From positions 1 to 64,000 of the forward strand of contig JAGBCL010000115.1 in the NCBI GenBank assembly GCA_018110825.1: 64,000 nt of DNA, written 5' to 3'. Under the pieces are notes generated by a model. It did not search any database. It was not told the origin of the DNA and saw only the letters and a program-made list of their open reading frames with translations. Shown one piece after another: positions 63,958 through 64,000 of this stretch; position 1 is the stretch's first letter; each line of letters begins with the position of its first letter. Origin of the DNA: Oscillospiraceae bacterium (GTDB taxonomy: Bacteria; Bacillota; Clostridia; Oscillospirales; Ruminococcaceae). Both the position numbers and the translations under genes were made by a program.

Positions 63958-64000
63958 ATGAACGTAATCATCGATACTGAAAATTCAACCGTTATCGCAA
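63958..64000 (+). CDS. Start of a small protein, possibly STAS-domain (3' partial)
   Basis: ATG 63958 follows AAAGGAAGTG by seven bases and reads MNVIIDTENSTVIA before the window ends. The beta-strand, turn, beta-strand pattern with ENSTVIA resembles the first residues of STAS-domain anti-sigma factor antagonists. Only 14 residues are visible, so the family call is weak. Confidence 0.45.
   Translation, partial: MNVIIDTENSTVIA

Overview
The window looks like a chromosomal segment of an anaerobic, spore-forming, plant-fibre-degrading Firmicute, most like Ruminococcus or a relative in the Oscillospiraceae. The reasons are moderately low GC, Gram-positive-style pilus loci with no secretin or outer-membrane genes, spoVAD/spoVAE, an IreB-type regulator, intracellular GH3 and GH127 glycosidases, Thr/Glu-rich linkers on secreted proteins, and strong sigma-A promoters with 17-base spacers. 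This assignment is inferred from content, not from a database match.

Bases 1-21751 hold a Tad (tight adherence) pilus operon bracketed by a Ser/Thr phospho-signalling set. First come a partial membrane Ser/Thr kinase with a CAP-like outer domain, two membrane TPR proteins sharing an almost identical N-terminal module, a second kinase with outer TPRs, and a 54-residue membrane peptide. A consensus promoter at 6223-6251 then opens the Tad operon: tadZ/cpaE, tadA, tadB, tadC, a Flp-like pilin, TadE-like pseudopilins, a very large TadG/DUF5702-like protein and a TadV-type prepilin peptidase. A WG-repeat protein, an FHA protein and a PP2C phosphatase follow. A third TPR-module paralogue closes the region behind its own terminator and promoter.

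Bases 21799-45835 are mostly core metabolism, stress and sporulation genes: GH3 glycosidase, GLUG-type lipoprotein, PdaA-like deacetylase, ireB, ksgA, an acyltransferase-like membrane protein, spoVAD/spoVAE, dCMP deaminase, a tandem PPK2, an unknown protein, a divergent MetRS-like protein, and an AraC regulator divergent from a GH127 arabinofuranosidase. Next come a small Hpt / CheY / CheX-type set, an rnhA-nifS-tcdA operon, an orphan sugar-binding lipoprotein and a metallophosphoesterase. The CheX-type protein carries an N-terminal module like that of the PilB ATPase.

Bases 45868-60765 are a complete Gram-positive type IV pilus locus, all on the minus strand except pilD: pilC, a pilM-pilN fusion, a pilO-like gene, a 909-residue PilX-like protein, two minor prepilins, pilB, pilT, two further prepilins, a C39-like peptidase and another prepilin. 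The window ends with an amidohydrolase, a small membrane protein, a DUF815 ATPase and the start of a possible STAS gene.

The most unusual biology is (i) a Tad pilus tied to a kinase/PP2C/FHA switch, analogous in logic to T6SS threonine phosphorylation control, and (ii) a second, GspL-like type IV pilus with a nearby split chemosensory module that may act on it.
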